Assembly (NCBI RefSeq): GCF_030297175.1
Contig: NZ_AP028070.1
Location: forward strand, 2,480,001-2,544,000
Length of the DNA stretch: 64,000 bases
Direction: 5' to 3'
Source of the DNA: Marinobacter sp. LA51
GTDB taxonomy: Bacteria; Pseudomonadota; Gammaproteobacteria; Pseudomonadales; Oleiphilaceae
In this document: positions 18,733-26,955 of the stretch, in pieces
How positions within the stretch are numbered: the first letter of the stretch is position 1
How the letters are laid out: the number at the start of each line of letters is the position of its first letter
Notes under the pieces: model-generated
The model's database searches: none
The model's input: the letters and a program-made list of their open reading frames with translations, nothing else
Told to the model about the DNA's origin: nothing
Made by a program: the position numbers and the translations under genes

Positions 18733-20184
18733 TCAGGATTCTTCCGGCTCTTCTTCTCTGAGCCCGTACTTTCGAACCTTCTCCACCAGGGTGGTTCGCC
18801 GGATCCGGAGCTTCTCGGCTGCCCGAGCCACTACGCCGCCGGCTTCATCCAGTGCCTGCTGGATCAGCTGCTTTTCCAGATTCGACAGGTAATCCTTCAG
18901 ATCAATGCCATTGACCGGCAGCAGCGCTGGTGCATCCAGCCCCACCAGGCCCGGAATTGCAGATGGCATACCGGTGTCCTCCACCGGGCGGTTCTCGTCG
19001 TAGTCGTCCACGTAGCGGAACTTCTTCGGCAACTCCTGAACGCCAATAACACCGTAGGGGTGCATGATGGCCAGCCGCTCAACCAGGTTCGCCAGCTCCC
19101 GCACATTTCCCGGCCAATTGTGGCGGCACAGACTCATGATGGCCGCTGAGTTCATCCGTAGCGAGCCACGCTTTTCTTTTTCCATGCGCGCGATCAACTC
19201 GTTAATAAGCAGCGGGATGTCTTCCACCCGCTCACGCAGGGCTGGCATTTCGATGGGGAAGACGTTCAGGCGGTAGTACAGATCCTCCCGGAAATTACCA
19301 GACTCGATCATGTCTTCCAGATGCTTGTGGGTCGCGGCAATGATCCGCACATCCGCAGACAAGGTTCGGTTGCTGCCAACTCGCTCAAAGGTTCGCTCCT
19401 GGAGCACACGCAGGATCTTGACCTGCATGTTCAACGGCATATCGCCGATTTCGTCCAGGAACAACGTGCCACCCTCGGCCATTTCGAAGCGGCCGACCCG
19501 CGCGGTGATGGCGCCCGTAAATGCGCCTTTTTCATGACCGAACAGCTCGCTCTCCAACAACTCCGCCGGAATAGCACCACAGTTCACCGGCACAAACGGC
19601 TTGTCGCGGCGTGCGGAGTGATAATGCAGATTGCGGGCGACCACTTCCTTGCCGGTACCGGACTCGCCGGTGATCAGCACACTGACGTCCTTATCGGCGA
19701 CCTGCTCCATCAGCTGGCGCACCTGGTGGACCTTGCGAGAGGTGCCGACCAGACTCCGAAATAACTGCAGCCCGCGCTGCTGGCCACGCTCCCGGGAACG
19801 ACTGAACTGGTCCCGATAGATCTGGGCCCGGTACAGCGAATCAACAAACTTGGTGTAATTCAGCGGCCATTCCATTCGCGCGATGACCCGGGCGGAGTCC
19901 TCAGCGGACAATCCCTTGAGCGCCGGATCGCCAACCATCAGCAGTGGAACACCCTTGGTGCTGGCACAGATGGCAGCAACGGTATCGACAACGTTATCGT
20001 CCTCGCCATTGATGACGGCCACTCCAACGTCATCAAGGCTGTCAGCATCGGCAGACTTCAAAAGCTCTAACGCGTCCGCCCCGTCAACGACCTGCTCTTC
20101 GCCAATGAACTCAAGAATCGTGACCATGTCCCTGCGTCTAGCATCATCGTCACTCAGCACGAGCACCTTGTTATTTTTGGACAT
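18733..20184 (-). CDS. fleQ: Flagellar master regulator FleQ/FlrA
   Basis: FleQ is the sigma-54 enhancer-binding protein at the top of the flagellar cascade. In Pseudomonas it also binds c-di-GMP. The 483-residue protein has an atypical N-terminal receiver-like domain, an AAA+ domain with GESGTGKE and GAFTGA, and a Fis-type DNA-binding domain ([16 protein letters not shown]). The [19 protein letters not shown] stretch before the AAA+ core corresponds to the FleQ region involved in c-di-GMP binding. It lies 70 bases after the fliT-like gene. The absence of a normal phosphoacceptor segment agrees with FleQ rather than NtrC-type regulators. Confidence 0.95.
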   Translation of the reverse strand: MSKNNKVLVLSDDDARRRDMVTILEFIGEEQVVDGADALELLKSADADSLDDVGVAVINGEDDNVVDTVAAICASTKGVPLLMVGDPALKGLSAEDSARVIARMEWPLNYTKFVDSLYRAQIYRDQFSRSRERGQQRGLQLFRSLVGTSRKVHQVRQLMEQVADKDVSVLITGESGTGKEVVARNLHYHSARRDKPFVPVNCGAIPAELLESELFGHEKGAFTGAITARVGRFEMAEGGTLFLDEIGDMPLNMQVKILRVLQERTFERVGSNRTLSADVRIIAATHKHLEDMIESGNFREDLYYRLNVFPIEMPALRERVEDIPLLINELIARMEKEKRGSLRMNSAAIMSLCRHNWPGNVRELANLVERLAIMHPYGVIGVQELPKKFRYVDDYDENRPVEDTGMPSAIPGLVGLDAPALLPVNGIDLKDYLSNLEKQLIQQALDEAGGVVARAAEKLRIRRTTLVEKVRKYGLREEEPEES

Positions 20185-20254
20185 TCACCAGAATCTCTTG
20201 ATGGATTTGAGCGCTATTTAAGACTCTACAGACCTCAGAGTCAATTTTATGACG

Positions 20255-20584
20255 CTATTTTGGACGGTTGGAAGAGACGTTTTGGTACATCTTCGCAGCA
20301 TTGCGATTTTGGTTTACACCCTTCAGTGCATTCTGCGCTTCCTGCCGAGCCCGAACGGCTCCCTGATCCATCGCGTCAACCAGCTGCTGCATCTCCTCGA
20401 GTCGGGTCCGCACCTCATCCGCACTCAATTCCTGGGCTTCCAGCGCCACAATCAAAGGCTCGGCCGCAGGCTGCACCTGACGATTCAGTTCCGCAAGCCG
20501 ATCCCAGTCCTGCTCGCTCAGCGCACGTCCGAGGTCTGCCATCAACTGGTCAAACTGATCCAGGTGTTCTTGGGCTTCGGCCAT
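20255..20584 (-). CDS. FliT-like flagellar chaperone
   Basis: A 109-residue helical protein without membrane segments, rich in Glu, Gln and Ala. It begins MAEAQEHLDQFDQLMADLGRA and has a middle Q-P-A-E-P-L pattern. Its size, helical character and position just upstream of fleQ fit FliT, the cap-protein chaperone that in Pseudomonas lies in fliD-fliS-fliT-fleQ. Sequence identity to FliT is weak by eye, so the call depends largely on context. fliC, fliD and fliS are not beside it. Confidence 0.6.
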   Translation of the reverse strand: MAEAQEHLDQFDQLMADLGRALSEQDWDRLAELNRQVQPAAEPLIVALEAQELSADEVRTRLEEMQQLVDAMDQGAVRARQEAQNALKGVNQNRNAAKMYQNVSSNRPK

Positions 20585-20622
20585 GGTGCGCTCTCCTGTC
20601 AGGTGCTTTTGATAACCATCGA

Positions 20623-21981
20623 TCAGCGACGCGCGTCGCGACGGGCGGCAGACGCGGTGAAATCACCGCCGCGGAATCCCGGGTTGAAGTCATATGCCGG
20701 AAAACCGTCATCCAACCCATCAATGTAATAACGTTCAGCGTTCAGATCGTACGTCATTTCCATGGTAGTCCAGAACACCGGTTCACTGTAATAGCTAATA
20801 TTGTGAGCTTCGGACACTCGCCACAGATTGCCGTTCTGGTCGTATTCCTCCGATGCAAGGATCTGCCAACTGTCTTCGTCGAGGTAGAAGACCCGACGAT
20901 CGTAGATGTGACCAATGCCGGTCCGTCGCTTCGCCTCTACCACCCAGACCCGATGCAACTCATAACGAGTCAGGCTCTGATTGATATGCCGTGCCCGGAT
21001 CACGTCGTCGGGCTTCACATCGCTGTCGTGCAACACATAAGCGTTGTACGGCACGAACAGCTCGCGCTTGCCCTTCAGGGTCCAGTCATACTGATTGGGA
21101 GCGCCGTTGTACATGTCCTTCTGATCCACCGAACGAAGGGACGAGGAATTTGGCAGGTCAGTCTCGTAAGCCAGATTAGGCGACCGCCGCAATCGACGGG
21201 AGCCGGCATCGTAACGCCAGGCCAGGCGCGGTGAACGGATCTGATCCAGTGTCTCGTGTACCAGGGTAATGGTGCCAGCCAGGGATGATGGCGAAATGGT
21301 ATCGGTCTTCAGGTAGAAAATCTTATTGTCGATCTCTTCCAGTTCAGCGCCTTTCTTGCTGTAGCCAATAAAATATTCGTAGTCATTGACCACGGGGTTG
21401 TAGGAACCGTCTCTCTGGGGAGTCGCTGACGCACTGCGGAAGGCCACTTCGGTGCCACGATACCGAAGAATGTGATTCCAGATCGCCTCGAGACCATTGG
21501 CCGGAATCGGGAACGGGCTGGTCATGATGGTATTCCGAACCCCATTACCATTGTCCAGCAGTTCGGCTGTTACCGCATTTTCCCGGGATTTTTCGTAAAC
21601 GTGCTCCGGAAAAGCGGCAGTGCGACGGGTCTGGTACACCGGCATGAAAAAATCCGCCCCGTATTGCTCCAGCATCCGGGCATGACCGTCAGACAACTTA
21701 TCTCGGTACAAATGCAGATTCTCGGCGGAGATGATAAACAGGGGTTCATCTTCAGGGAACGGGTTGGCTTCAACCTCGCCCTTGTGCCAACCATCCGGCG
21801 GCGTTTTCAGCCCGCCCGTCCACGCCGGAATCGTACCGGCACTGTTAGCGCTCCGCTCGGCACCCACTGGCGTCAGCTCCTGCCCCAATGCTTTGGCCTC
21901 TTCCGCAGCAACTTTTCCCAAAGCTGCCCCGGATACGCCCAGCAAAACCGCCGCCATACCCGCGACCACAAATTCCCGCAT
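20623..21981 (-). CDS. DUF1329 envelope protein
   Basis: A 452-residue exported protein of the DUF1329 family, related to outer-membrane lipoprotein-sorting folds. The start at 21981 has GGAGAGA upstream and gives a signal peptide (about residues 1-26); a reading from 22023 would put 14 polar residues before it. Typical DUF1329 features are the EEAKALG-LTPVGAERSAN start and a W/Y-rich C-terminal half (RVWVVEAKRRTGIGHIY). Function is unknown; members often sit near RND lipid exporters. Here it lies 38 bases upstream of the fliT-like gene, possibly in one transcript with fleQ. Confidence 0.85.
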   Translation of the reverse strand: MREFVVAGMAAVLLGVSGAALGKVAAEEAKALGQELTPVGAERSANSAGTIPAWTGGLKTPPDGWHKGEVEANPFPEDEPLFIISAENLHLYRDKLSDGHARMLEQYGADFFMPVYQTRRTAAFPEHVYEKSRENAVTAELLDNGNGVRNTIMTSPFPIPANGLEAIWNHILRYRGTEVAFRSASATPQRDGSYNPVVNDYEYFIGYSKKGAELEEIDNKIFYLKTDTISPSSLAGTITLVHETLDQIRSPRLAWRYDAGSRRLRRSPNLAYETDLPNSSSLRSVDQKDMYNGAPNQYDWTLKGKRELFVPYNAYVLHDSDVKPDDVIRARHINQSLTRYELHRVWVVEAKRRTGIGHIYDRRVFYLDEDSWQILASEEYDQNGNLWRVSEAHNISYYSEPVFWTTMEMTYDLNAERYYIDGLDDGFPAYDFNPGFRGGDFTASAARRDARR

Positions 21982-22248
21982 CCCTATCTCTCCAAATTCA
22001 TACAATTCGATGGCTGCCGCCACTACCGGTCAAAACGGCATGAGCGCCGCTTACCCCGCACCACTCACGACGGAGCATCTTTTGCCAAATTCAAACGCCC
22101 GTTTCAAGTCAACAATTGTGTTTTCTTGTGAAACCAAACTGCCGCCGTAGTTGGAAACCGAAGGGGGGAAGAATTTTTCAGCCAAAAATGTTACGCTGGC
22201 CGACTGACTAAACGGGTTAAAACGACGCATCCGGATCGCAGGTAACGC

Positions 22249-22749
22249 ATGGCCTCACAATGGCATTCACTGGTGTCGCAGAAATTGGTACTTGCGCGGG
22301 TTCTGTTGAGCCAGGCAACTTCCGGCGACCCGCAATCTGATTCTGAGGCGGCGCAAGCCCTTGGCCGTGAAGCGGTGAAACAGGGTTCCATTGAACTGCT
22401 TTTGCGTGCTCGCGGACTTTTGCTGGTGATGGCTGCCCGCCTCTATCAGCATCGTGCGGAGGAACCGGCAACTCTTGATGAGTTGGCGGCATTGATCGGA
22501 GATGAGTCCAACGAGGTCTCGCAGTTAAGACAACTGGCAGGTCAGGCCAACAGCTGGTGGAACCATCTTGACCAACTGACAGCATCTCAGAGTCGGCCAC
22601 CGGCCACCCGCAAATCGGTGTCTGCGGACAACATTATTGCGGTGTCTGCCGATACCGGGCCCGACCGTTCCACTGACGCCCTGCGCCAGACTCTGAACGA
22701 CATGAAAATTTTTGCCGATGCCCTGGAAGAACAGCACAGCGAGTGGTAA
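22249..22749 (+). CDS. DUF6586 family protein
   Basis: A 166-residue soluble helical protein that resembles the small conserved protein found next to sulA-lexA in Pseudomonas (DUF6586). It begins MASQWHSLVSQKLVLARVLL and has a Leu/Ala-rich helical core. AGGTAA precedes the ATG. Function is unknown. It is followed 45 bases later by another small gene on the same strand, and points away from DUF1329 and toward the convergent sulA. Confidence 0.7.
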   Translation: MASQWHSLVSQKLVLARVLLSQATSGDPQSDSEAAQALGREAVKQGSIELLLRARGLLLVMAARLYQHRAEEPATLDELAALIGDESNEVSQLRQLAGQANSWWNHLDQLTASQSRPPATRKSVSADNIIAVSADTGPDRSTDALRQTLNDMKIFADALEEQHSEW

Positions 22750-22794
22750 CCAACCGCTGGCACCCCAGGCCTCACTAATTGAAAGGTTTAACGA

Positions 22795-23055
22795 ATGTCA
22801 CCGTCATTTTTTGAAATCGTACAACTGAGCAACGGCGACTATGCATTGCGCCGCATTGACGACGATAGCGCACCGCTTGTGAAGATCTCTTTTTCCGACG
22901 AAGCACGGGAAATGATGGAAGACCGGGATATGAACGTAGCCAAGGCAATGATCGCAGCCGGTATTGAAGCGGTTGGCAACGTCGCCCACGACATTGACTG
23001 GGAAGACGATGAACTTGAGGCGGCCGAGCCTCAACCTTCCTACACCCTGCACTGA
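22795..23055 (+). CDS. Small conserved hypothetical protein
   Basis: An 86-residue acidic protein with no membrane helix or signal. It begins MSPSFFEIVQLSNGDYALRR, a beta-strand-like start, and has a helix around MMEDRDMNVAKAMIAAGIEA. An equivalent small gene accompanies the DUF6586-sulA-lexA neighbourhood in pseudomonads, which supports it being real. No function can be given. Confidence 0.7.
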   Translation: MSPSFFEIVQLSNGDYALRRIDDDSAPLVKISFSDEAREMMEDRDMNVAKAMIAAGIEAVGNVAHDIDWEDDELEAAEPQPSYTLH

Positions 23056-23067
23056 AACTTCTTTTCA

Positions 23068-23126
23068 GGCGTAGCTATTCAGCTCCTGCTACGCCGCTTT
23101 GGCCGGCCTCGTAATCCGAGGCCGGC
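23068..23126. repeat. Two tandem inverted repeats between convergent genes
   Basis: The first hairpin has 8-base arms (GGCGTAGC, 23068-23075 and 23088-23095). The second has 10-base arms (GCCGGCCTCG, 23102-23111 and 23117-23126) with a 5-base loop. They lie between the convergent small gene and sulA-like gene. Neither has a clear U tract, though they may still terminate or insulate the two transcripts. Confidence 0.55.
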
Positions 23127-23149
23127 TACATCTCCCGAACAGCGTGGCT

Positions 23150-23641
23150 TCAGCGCTGCCGAAGCACCACACCATGACTGTTACCAGTCGCTGACGCCCT
23201 TTGCAGGGCCTCAAACGCAGGCTTTGCAAGCTTCCGGCTCCACAGCACCACCGCGTGACAGGTTCCGGCACTGAGTGCCCGCTCGGCCAGCTCTTGCGCT
23301 GAGTGGTCAGCAGTGGATCTCAGTACCAGCAACTCACCGGTTACAATACCGTGCATGGTTTGCCACTTGCTCACCAACGCCTGCGGTGGATCGATCCAGG
23401 CCAGCCAACGGCGCTCCTGATTGAGTTGGGTCAACATCGGCAGCAAGAGCTGGAAGTTTTCAACCTGCCCTTCCGGCAGAATGATCTCGGTCACATTCCC
23501 AGTCACCGCAGGCTCGGCTTTCTCGGTTCGGCGACGGGCGCGTATCACAGAACGTCGCTCAGCGGCCGCAGAGGGCGGGACCGCACGAGACAGAGCACCG
23601 TGCTGATAAGCCATATTCTGATTGAAGCTCAATTGTTCCAT
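23150..23641 (-). CDS. sulA: SOS cell-division inhibitor, SulA-like
   Basis: SulA blocks FtsZ polymerisation during the SOS response. The 163-residue protein has a poorly conserved basic N-terminus and a core with TEIILPEGQVENFQLLLPML, RRWLAWIDPPQAL and AVVLWSRKLAKPAFEAL, the pattern seen in SulA/RecA-fold inhibitors. It begins 41 bases after lexA on the same strand, so it is probably co-transcribed and under the lexA operator, as in Pseudomonas. Confidence 0.85.
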   Translation of the reverse strand: MEQLSFNQNMAYQHGALSRAVPPSAAAERRSVIRARRRTEKAEPAVTGNVTEIILPEGQVENFQLLLPMLTQLNQERRWLAWIDPPQALVSKWQTMHGIVTGELLVLRSTADHSAQELAERALSAGTCHAVVLWSRKLAKPAFEALQRASATGNSHGVVLRQR

Positions 23642-23682
23642 GATTCACCCGCTTTCCGACTTTCTGTGGCAATCCGACAGGA

Positions 23683-24294
23683 TCAGTGCAGATCCGACTT
23701 GCGGATCACACCCACTCCCAACCCTTCGATAAACAGCTGCTGCTCGGTAAGATCCACCTCAATGGGCGCAAACTCATCGTTTTCCGCAATTAGGTAGACC
23801 TTCGACCCTTCCTTACGGAAGCGCTTGACCGTCACTTCTTCTTCTCCTACCCGGGCCACCACTACCTGGCCGTTATGCACATCCTGAGTCCGGTGCACCG
23901 CCAGCAAATCGCCATCGAGAATACCGATGTCCTTCATGCTCATGCCCCGCACCCGCAGCAGGTAATCAGCCGATGGTGAAAAGAAGCTGGGTTGGAGCGT
24001 GACGTGATCTTCAATGTGCTCCTGGGCAAGGATTGGACTACCCGCAGCCACCTGACCAATAACCGGCAAACCCAGATCTTCCTCTGCTTCCGGCAACCGG
24101 ATACCGCGACTGGCACCGGGTACCATTTCGATGGCCCCCTTGCGGGCCAGGGCACGCAAATGCTCTTCGGCGGCGTTAGCCGAGCGAAACCCGAGCTCTG
24201 CGGCAATTTCCGCACGGGTCGGCGGATAACCCGTTTCGTCCAGATAGCGCCGGATAATGTCCAGCACCTGAGATTGCCTTGCTGTTAGCTTCAT
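23683..24294 (-). CDS. lexA: LexA repressor
   Basis: LexA represses SOS genes and self-cleaves when activated by RecA filaments. The 203-residue protein, from the ATG at 24294 ([18 protein letters not shown]), has the N-terminal winged helix ([23 protein letters not shown]). It also has the Ala-Gly cleavage site in QVAAGSPI, the catalytic serine in GMSM and the catalytic lysine in VTVKRF. The longer reading from 24318 adds eight non-conserved residues. An operator lies 61 bases upstream. Confidence 0.97.
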   Translation of the reverse strand: MKLTARQSQVLDIIRRYLDETGYPPTRAEIAAELGFRSANAAEEHLRALARKGAIEMVPGASRGIRLPEAEEDLGLPVIGQVAAGSPILAQEHIEDHVTLQPSFFSPSADYLLRVRGMSMKDIGILDGDLLAVHRTQDVHNGQVVVARVGEEEVTVKRFRKEGSKVYLIAENDEFAPIEVDLTEQQLFIEGLGVGVIRKSDLH

Positions 24295-24354
24295 TGAGCT
24301 ACTCCATTGCACGTCCATTACATGGATCCCGGAACTGGCGACCTTCTGCCAGCC

Positions 24355-24370
24355 CTGTTTTTATATACAG
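24355..24370 (-). promoter_or_regulatory. LexA operator (SOS box) upstream of lexA
   Basis: CTGTTTTTATATACAG has the canonical CTG-N10-CAG form with an AT-rich centre. A second, degenerate half-matching site (TATATACAG at 24380-24388) follows 2 bases later, echoing the doubled boxes of lexA in enterics. It lies upstream of lexA-sulA and probably autoregulates the pair. Confidence 0.85.
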
Positions 24371-24501
24371 TAAAATGACTATATACAGTGTTTTATCCAG
24401 TGTAAAGCCTGACATCGGATTTTCTATCGCGTGCGGAACCCTTAACGTAATGGCGAGTGTGGTATGGTAATTCCACCAATACTACCGTGCTAGGGAGCGC
24501 T

Positions 24502-25503
24502 ATGACTCAATCCAGTGACTGCAAGATGCCAGACATTATGAACACCGAGGGCGGCGACGAACGCCGCGTCGGGATTGAGATCGAATTGTCCGGGCTCGGC
24601 TACGATGCACTGGTAAAACTGGTGGCACGCTGCCTCGACACTGAACCCAAGCTTGATTCCCGCTATGTAACCAAGCTGGCAACAGACCTGGGTGACTTCA
24701 CCATTGAACTGGATTCCGACCCGATCAAGGATCTGGATCTGGCCGATCAGCGCCTGCCTGATTCCATCCGCGAGCTGGGCGGCCAGGCCATGGAAGTGAT
24801 CGACGCCGCCGCCGAGCGCATCGTGCCACTTGAGATCATCAGCCCACCGGTGCCATTTTCCCACGTGACCCGGGTGGAAGCGCTGATGGAGACACTGCGC
24901 GAGGAAGGTGCACTGGGTAGTCGGGAAGCAATCTATTACGCTTTCGGCCTGCAGCTGAATCCGGAGCTTCCGGACCTGGAGCCGAATACGCTGGTGCGCT
25001 ATTTCCAGGCCTTTGCGGTTCTGTATGACTGGCTAAAATCTCGCCACCAGCTGGATATCAGCCGGAAGTTCACCACCTACATTGAACCCTGGAGCAGCAA
25101 ATACGTCGAGCTGTTGATGAAGGACGACTACAACCCGGATCAGGCGCAGTTGATGCGGGATTATCTGGATTCCAATCCGACCCGGAACCGGGCGCTTGAC
25201 CTGTTGCCGCTGTTCGCCCACCTGGACGATGAGTTGCTCAGTGAGTACGTGGTCGATCCGCGGATCAAGAGCCGCCCCACACTGCATTACCGGCTGCCCG
25301 ACTGCGACATCGATAACCCGTCGTGGCACTTTTCCAGTGTCTGGAACGACTGGGTGGTCCTGGAACAGATCGCCGGCAACGCCTCCCATCTGGCCGAGCT
25401 GCGTGCGCTCTACCGGGAGAGCGGCAAGATCAACCTGCACAACCTGACTCACAGCTGGCTAGAGACCACTACCGAGTGGTTGGAAAGCAGAGGTTATGTC
25501 TGA
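24502..25503 (+). CDS. Amidoligase-family enzyme
   Basis: A 333-residue protein of the putative amidoligase group (glutamine-synthetase-like/ATP-dependent amide-forming fold). It shows the N-terminal RRVGIEIELSGL strand typical of this family, then DFTIELDSDPI and LEIISPPVPFS, where metal/ATP ligands are expected. The ATG at 24502 has AGGGAGC upstream; the reading from 24457 is too long. Its last bases overlap the next gene, a glutamine amidotransferase-like enzyme, so the two are likely to act together. Substrate is unknown. Confidence 0.82.
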   Translation: MTQSSDCKMPDIMNTEGGDERRVGIEIELSGLGYDALVKLVARCLDTEPKLDSRYVTKLATDLGDFTIELDSDPIKDLDLADQRLPDSIRELGGQAMEVIDAAAERIVPLEIISPPVPFSHVTRVEALMETLREEGALGSREAIYYAFGLQLNPELPDLEPNTLVRYFQAFAVLYDWLKSRHQLDISRKFTTYIEPWSSKYVELLMKDDYNPDQAQLMRDYLDSNPTRNRALDLLPLFAHLDDELLSEYVVDPRIKSRPTLHYRLPDCDIDNPSWHFSSVWNDWVVLEQIAGNASHLAELRALYRESGKINLHNLTHSWLETTTEWLESRGYV

Positions 25504-26254
25504 GCGCAAGGAAATGGACAGCGAAATTCCAGGACTTACCATTGGCATCAGCGGCCCGGCTCGGAAAGGAACTGCCCAGCGCCTGATCAGCCTGGGTTTG
25601 CGCATGCATGGGGCCCGCACCCATTACATTCGTCCGGGCTCCAACACCAACGTAACGCTGCTGGATGGTCTGGTTCTGTCCGGCGGTACCCACGTGCATC
25701 CGGAACGCTACGGCCAGCAGCCACAGGTAACGGCCCACTACGACCAGCAGCGCGACGCCACCGACCGGCGGCTGCTGGAAGAGGCTGAACGCATTGGTAT
25801 TCCGGTACTGGGCATCTGTCGCGGCGCCCAGTTTATCAACGTGTTCCACGGTGGTTCCCTATGCCAGAACGTCACTCCTCTGCGGGTAAATACGCGGCAT
25901 CGACCACTGCTGTTGCCCATGCAGACGGTGCGCCTGGTTACCCCTAGCCGGCTTGGGCGCCTGATGCAGTCCTCGGTAATCGGAGCCAATCGCATCCACA
26001 GTCAGGCCATCAAACGGCTGGGCAAAAATCTCCAGGTGGTTGCCCTCGACAACGATCATTTTGTGCAGGCCATTGAAAACACCCACCAGCAGTGGCTGAT
26101 GGGTGTGCAGTGGCATCCGGAGTACCTGCTTTACCACAGCGGCCATCGTCGTATTTTTCAGGAGTTTGTTCAGGCCGCCCTGAACTTCAAGCTGAGTCGC
26201 CTGGAACCGGAAACCGAAGAGTCCGGGCTCGAATTGCGTTCACAGGAGGGATAA
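25496..26254 (+). CDS. Class I glutamine amidotransferase-like / gamma-glutamyl hydrolase (peptidase C26)
   Basis: A 252-residue protein related to PuuD-type gamma-glutamyl hydrolases. The nucleophile elbow is GICRGAQFINV with C108, and the His/Glu of the triad are in VQWHPEYLL (H207, E209), so the active site looks intact. It overlaps the amidoligase gene by 8 bases. Aravind and colleagues noted amidoligase and glutamine amidotransferase pairs as predicted peptide-like or amide metabolite systems. The actual product here is unknown. Confidence 0.88.
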   Translation: MSERKEMDSEIPGLTIGISGPARKGTAQRLISLGLRMHGARTHYIRPGSNTNVTLLDGLVLSGGTHVHPERYGQQPQVTAHYDQQRDATDRRLLEEAERIGIPVLGICRGAQFINVFHGGSLCQNVTPLRVNTRHRPLLLPMQTVRLVTPSRLGRLMQSSVIGANRIHSQAIKRLGKNLQVVALDNDHFVQAIENTHQQWLMGVQWHPEYLLYHSGHRRIFQEFVQAALNFKLSRLEPETEESGLELRSQEG

Positions 26255-26257
26255 TCG

Positions 26258-26953
26258 ATGAACCCAAAGACCTGCCTACGACTGCTCTGCACCCCACTGG
26301 CCTTTATACCGGTCTTTTTACCGGCACTCGCCCTGGCCGGCGAAGTGTCACTGAAAGGAGAAGGCAGCGTACGCTATCAGCCCGACAGCGCCCGACTGCA
26401 ATTTACCGCCAGCGCTGAACATGAACTGCCGCAGAAGGCCACCGAACAGGTCGCCACGCTCATGGGTCAGTGGCGCGAGGCCATCGACGAATACCAGGCC
26501 CGGCTTCAGGACTATTCCGACGCGAATGTGAATCTGTACAGCCGAACCCTGCCGCCCAGAGACCGCGATGAAGAGCCCCGGACCCGTGCCGTGGCCTCAC
26601 AGACGGTCTCGTTCCAGATCAACGATCTTGCCCTGCTCAACCCCCTACTTGAACAGGCCCAATCCATCGGCCTGACCTATCACCTCGGACCGAACCAGTT
26701 TTTCCACTCAGACGAAGACGGGCTGGAGCGCCAGGCCCTGGCCAATGCCATCGCCGATGCTCGTTCGCGCTGCGACTTCGTGGCCGAACAGCTGCAACAG
26801 AGCTGCGGCGAGGTGGTTTCGATCAACGTGGATGGCGGTTTCCGGCCCATGCCCATGAGGATGGCAGAGGCCAAGGGTAGCGCCGACACCGTGACCAACG
26901 TGGGTGTCCGGGAGGTCACCGCCACGGTCAACGCCACCTTCAAGCTGAACTGA
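26258..26953 (+). CDS. SIMPL-domain (DUF541) periplasmic protein
   Basis: A 231-residue exported protein with a signal peptide (residues 1-28, ending ALALAG) and a SIMPL/DUF541 domain, with typical GEGSVRYQPDSARLQFTAS start and late EVTATVNATFKLN. AGGAGGG precedes the ATG, 3 bases after the amidotransferase stop, so it belongs to the same operon. SIMPL proteins form periplasmic oligomers of uncertain function, sometimes linked to oxidative stress. It converges with tamB almost stop-to-stop. Confidence 0.88.
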   Translation: MNPKTCLRLLCTPLAFIPVFLPALALAGEVSLKGEGSVRYQPDSARLQFTASAEHELPQKATEQVATLMGQWREAIDEYQARLQDYSDANVNLYSRTLPPRDRDEEPRTRAVASQTVSFQINDLALLNPLLEQAQSIGLTYHLGPNQFFHSDEDGLERQALANAIADARSRCDFVAEQLQQSCGEVVSINVDGGFRPMPMRMAEAKGSADTVTNVGVREVTATVNATFKLN

Positions 26954-26955
26954 AT

